Source: JAXGXJ01 sp050943595 (lineage in GTDB: Bacteria; Actinomycetota; Thermoleophilia; RBG-16-64-13). Taken from it: a DNA stretch of 64,000 nucleotides. The stretch spans positions 97,707 through 161,706 of the forward strand of contig JBMNPM010000003.1 of assembly GCA_050943595.1 (NCBI GenBank), in the 5' to 3' direction. How positions within the stretch are numbered: the first letter of the stretch is position 1; every line of letters starts with the position of its first letter. Shown in pieces: positions 61,031 through 64,000 of the stretch. The position numbers were made by a program, and so were the translations under genes. Below the pieces are notes generated by a model. The model saw only the letters and a list, made by a program, of their open reading frames with translations. It was not told the origin of the DNA and did not search any database.

Positions 61031-61783
61031 CTATTGAAATAGACCCAGATAGGACCGAAGCATGTTCTGCCCCACCAGGATGGCGACAACTGCCCCTAGA
61101 GCCAAATAAGGACCGAAGGGCATCTGATCCCGGGGAGTCCGTCGACGGGCGGCCACCAGGAGGACACCGGCCACCGCACCCACCATGAAGGCTAGAAAAA
61201 GCGCCACCAAGACGGATGCTCCCAACACCGCCCCCATGAGTAGGGCCATCTTCGCATCGCCGGCCCCCATCCCACCCGGCCAGAGTATCACGAGAAGGAA
61301 CATGAAAGCCGCAGCGCCGAGACCCGCAGCAAGGTGCTTCCACCAATCATGTGGACTGATGGCAACGGACGCCACCAGGCCAATGAGGGCCCCGGGAAGG
61401 ACGATCTTGTCCGGGATGATCATGTGATCGACATCAATGAAGGCAACACATATCATCGCGGAGAGGAACATCCACGCCAGCAGCAACGGCCAGCCGATTC
61501 CCAGGCGCCAGAAAGCGATTACAAAGAGCACTCCTGTGAGTCCCTCCACGAGTGGATAGCGGACAGAGATGGACTCCCGACAGTGACGACATCTGCCTCG
61601 CAATAACAGCCAGCCGACGACGGGGACATTGTCATACCAGCGCACCGGCATGCCGCAACACGGACAGTGGGAACCCGGATGTATCAACGACTCGCCCAGT
61701 GGTAATCGGTGGATGACGACATTGAGAAAACTGCCCACCACCAGACCCAGCAAGGATGATAGTAGTCCGAAGTAATAGATCAC
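61031..61783 (-). CDS. pilD: Prepilin peptidase / N-methyltransferase
   Basis: A membrane aspartyl protease of 250 residues that cleaves and methylates prepilins. It has about seven to eight helices, the CPCC...CRHC zinc pair (residues 40-43 and about 67-70) and the two catalytic aspartates in FIDVDHMIIPD and GAGDAKM. No pilin gene is present in the window, so its substrates lie elsewhere. It is first in the - strand pil cluster and would be expected to follow pilC. Confidence 0.95.
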   Translation of the reverse strand: MIYYFGLLSSLLGLVVGSFLNVVIHRLPLGESLIHPGSHCPCCGMPVRWYDNVPVVGWLLLRGRCRHCRESISVRYPLVEGLTGVLFVIAFWRLGIGWPLLLAWMFLSAMICVAFIDVDHMIIPDKIVLPGALIGLVASVAISPHDWWKHLAAGLGAAAFMFLLVILWPGGMGAGDAKMALLMGAVLGASVLVALFLAFMVGAVAGVLLVAARRRTPRDQMPFGPYLALGAVVAILVGQNMLRSYLGLFQ

Positions 61784-61861
61784 CGGCCTCGCCCCCTACG
61801 ACGTTCACCTCTTATGTCGGCGACTGCCGGGGCTCCTACGACCCCGTGTGCCGTCCTAGGC

Positions 61862-62018
61862 GGCTGCTGAAAAACGAAGTCCCGGTCATCGGAACGTGCT
61901 GAACGGCACGATAGTACGTCATCGGTCGCGCGAATAGCGCTGCTATTCGCGCTTCCTCTATCCTTCTATCGCACGCGCCGACCCGCGTTCCGGCGGCGAA
62001 GCATCATTTTCAGCAGCC
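61862..62018 (+). mobile_element. Palindromic MITE-like repeat, copy D
   Basis: A full copy of 157 bp from GGCTGCTGAAAAACGAAG to TTTTCAGCAGCC, with an intact central palindrome (GCGCGAATAGCGCTGCTATTCGCGC at 61928-61952, split here as two arms of about 12 bases). CTAG occurs 2-3 bases outside each end, a possible target duplication. It lies between the pilD start and the dapA end, at the proposed right breakpoint of an inversion. The remaining sequence of the 61784-62104 gap shows no gene. Confidence 0.88.
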
Positions 62019-62104
62019 CGCTAGATCATCATCGATACTAGTAGGGCACAGCGAGCACATAAATGGGACTTTGGTAGGATACGACGCTCGATCGAAGAAA
62101 CGCC

Positions 62105-63028
62105 CTACATCAACCAACCGCCTTCGCGCAACACGGTGCGCAGAACTTCCTGGCCCGCAGGGGTCATTCTCTCAAGAGGCGGGCGTAGAGGCCCCGCAGG
62201 GAGACCGAGCCACTCGAGCGCCTGCTTCACCGGGGTGGGATTAGGCTCGACGAACAGTGCGTCAACCACGGGCATGATCCGGTAGTGGATGGAGCGCGCA
62301 TCGTCGAGACGATTGCCCCATACCGCTTCGCATAGCTCTCTCACCTCTTTACCGACCACGTGGGCCACAGCAGCGATCGCACCGGCGGCACCGTGACAGA
62401 GAAGACTGAATGTCATCACATCTTCCCCCGAGTAGATGCAGAACGTCTGTGGGTCGGTTGATTGATAGATCTCCATGGCCTGATGAAGGTCACCTGAGGC
62501 GTCCTTCACCCCGATCACTTCTGGGACCTCTCGCCATAGTCGCGCGATGGTATGGGGCTCGATGTTGCGCGCCGTTCTCCCGGGAATGTTGTACAGGATC
62601 ATGGGGAGCCCAGAAGCCTTAGCTATAGCCGCAAAATGATTGAAGAGCCCCTCTTGGGTAGGTTTATTGTAATAAGGCCCCACCTGCAGAGTGGCGTCTG
62701 CGCCCAACTCCTCAGCCAAGCGGGTAAGGGTCACCGCTTCCCGGGTCGAGTTGGAGCCGGTCGCGGCTATAACGGGAACCCGTCCGCGACTTCTTTCGAT
62801 GACCACACGGATCACGTCCGCGTGCTCCTGGTGAGAGAGCGTGGGAGATTCGCCGGTAGTGCCGCACGGGACAATGCCATCACAGCCCACTTCCTCAATG
62901 AAATAGTCGACCAAACGACCCAGTCCCGCGTAATCCACACTCAGATCTTCAAGAAAGGGGGTGACCACAGGCACGATGACGCCCCGTAGCCCCCACTCCA
63001 CCTTTGCGACCACTGCCGCCTCCTCCAC
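62105..63028 (-). CDS. dapA: 4-hydroxy-tetrahydrodipicolinate synthase
   Basis: Condenses pyruvate and aspartate semialdehyde on the lysine/diaminopimelate pathway. About 307 residues. GCDGIVPCGTTGESPTLSH, GPYYNKPTQEGLFNHF, the Tyr in MILYNIPGRTARN and the Schiff-base lysine in VIGVKDASGDL are intact. The start is uncertain among GTG codons at 63046, 63028 and 63013; I prefer 63028, with GGAGG at good spacing. No dapB is in the window. It lies just downstream of the rRNA operon terminator. Confidence 0.95.
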   Translation of the reverse strand: MEEAAVVAKVEWGLRGVIVPVVTPFLEDLSVDYAGLGRLVDYFIEEVGCDGIVPCGTTGESPTLSHQEHADVIRVVIERSRGRVPVIAATGSNSTREAVTLTRLAEELGADATLQVGPYYNKPTQEGLFNHFAAIAKASGLPMILYNIPGRTARNIEPHTIARLWREVPEVIGVKDASGDLHQAMEIYQSTDPQTFCIYSGEDVMTFSLLCHGAAGAIAAVAHVVGKEVRELCEAVWGNRLDDARSIHYRIMPVVDALFVEPNPTPVKQALEWLGLPAGPLRPPLERMTPAGQEVLRTVLREGGWLM

Positions 63029-63120
63029 GTTGTCGAGCCTCCGCACTTCCTCAACTGTAGCGCCCCATTATAGGCAATCAGATACTGTGCGCACACCCGC
63101 GGGAACACGTACGGCACAGG

Positions 63121-63151
63121 TAAAAAAAAGCCCGCCATCACTGGCGGGCTC
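63121..63151 (-). terminator. rRNA operon terminator
   Basis: On the - strand after 5S rRNA, AGCCCGCC-AGTGAT-GGCGGGCT forms a perfect 8-bp stem and is followed by TTTTTTTTA: a textbook intrinsic terminator. Confidence 0.93.
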
Positions 63152-63159
63152 AAATCAAT

Positions 63160-63274
63160 CCCGGCGACTTCCTACTCTCCCACGGGGTCCCCCCCGCAGT
63201 ACCATCGGCGTTGAAGGGCTTAACTTCTCTGTTCGGAATGGAAAGAGGTGGATCCCCCTCGCTATGGTCACCGG
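63160..63274 (-). rRNA. rrf: 5S ribosomal RNA
   Basis: About 115 nt on the - strand. The sequence reads from TCCGGTGACCATAGCGAG through CCATTCCGAACAGAGAAG and GCCGATGGTACTG to GTAGGAAGTCGCCGGGA, with complementary ends. It lies 66 bases downstream of the 23S 3' end and before the terminator. Confidence 0.95.
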
Positions 63275-63340
63275 AAACCTTGGGACGTTTCCTCGGCTTG
63301 CGCACCTTCAAATCTGCATAGTGAATAAGTGATGTATAAA

Positions 63341-64000
<660 letters not shown>

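Overview
The window reads as chromosomal DNA of a deep-branching actinobacterium (Actinomycetota). This is inferred from gene content, not from any search. The evidence is a gcvH / RsiG-like / zinc-ribbon-FHA (GarA-type) / FtsR-type MerR cluster, a SigB/F-type sigma factor before alaS, the alaS-ruvX-mltG-aroE-pilBTC block, and poly-threonine linkers in several exported proteins. SLH-domain surface protein and type IV pilus genes suggest a lineage outside the classical high-GC mycelial groups (Coriobacteriia- or Thermoleophilia-like). Lack of an outer membrane is likely but not shown.

Layout: 1-14.5 kb is on the + strand: aspS (cut by the window edge), a candidate structured RNA, a repeat copy, a lipoprotein, mnmA, two small membrane proteins, a degenerate anti-sigma-like gene, a sigma factor, alaS, ruvX, mltG, aroE and pilB-pilT-pilC. 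From 14.7 kb to the right edge almost everything is on the - strand. Reading 3' to 5' along that block: a Cys-rich mini-protein, apt, ftsR-like, FHA, rsiG-like, gcvH; a nucleotidyltransferase fused to a dead phosphomannomutase; an SLH/propeller surface protein; IS3 and integrase scars next to tRNA-Pro; gpsA, plsY, der, ispH, a cmk-plsC fusion, aroA, tyrA, aroF, rluB; site-2 protease, tRNA nucleotidyltransferase, a deoB-PNP fusion, xerD, NUDIX, peptidase, pyrG, recN, nadK, tlyA, dxs, nusB, asp23-like, accC, a pycB-like/accB fusion, efp; pepQ-like, aroQ-aroB-aroK-aroC; pilP-like, pilO, pilN, pilM, pilD; dapA; and the end of an rRNA operon (5S and partial 23S).

Functions: all seven shikimate steps (aroF, aroB, aroQ, aroE, aroK, aroA, aroC) plus tyrA lie within the window, with dxs and ispH of the MEP isoprenoid pathway, gpsA/plsY/plsC and accC/accB of lipid synthesis, and most of a type IV pilus machine without a pilin gene. 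Many - strand genes overlap by 4 nt (ATGA or GTGA), implying long translationally coupled operons.

The most unusual signals are these. A family of about 157-bp palindromic repeats (four copies) has one half-copy forming the in-frame linker of the Cmk-PlsC fusion protein. A biotin carboxyl carrier protein is fused to a carboxyltransferase-like domain that has lost its active-site residues. There is a phosphopentomutase-purine nucleoside phosphorylase fusion. The pil/aro gene order suggests a roughly 47-kb inversion with a repeat copy at one end. Two unannotated structured-RNA candidates lie downstream of aspS and of pilC.
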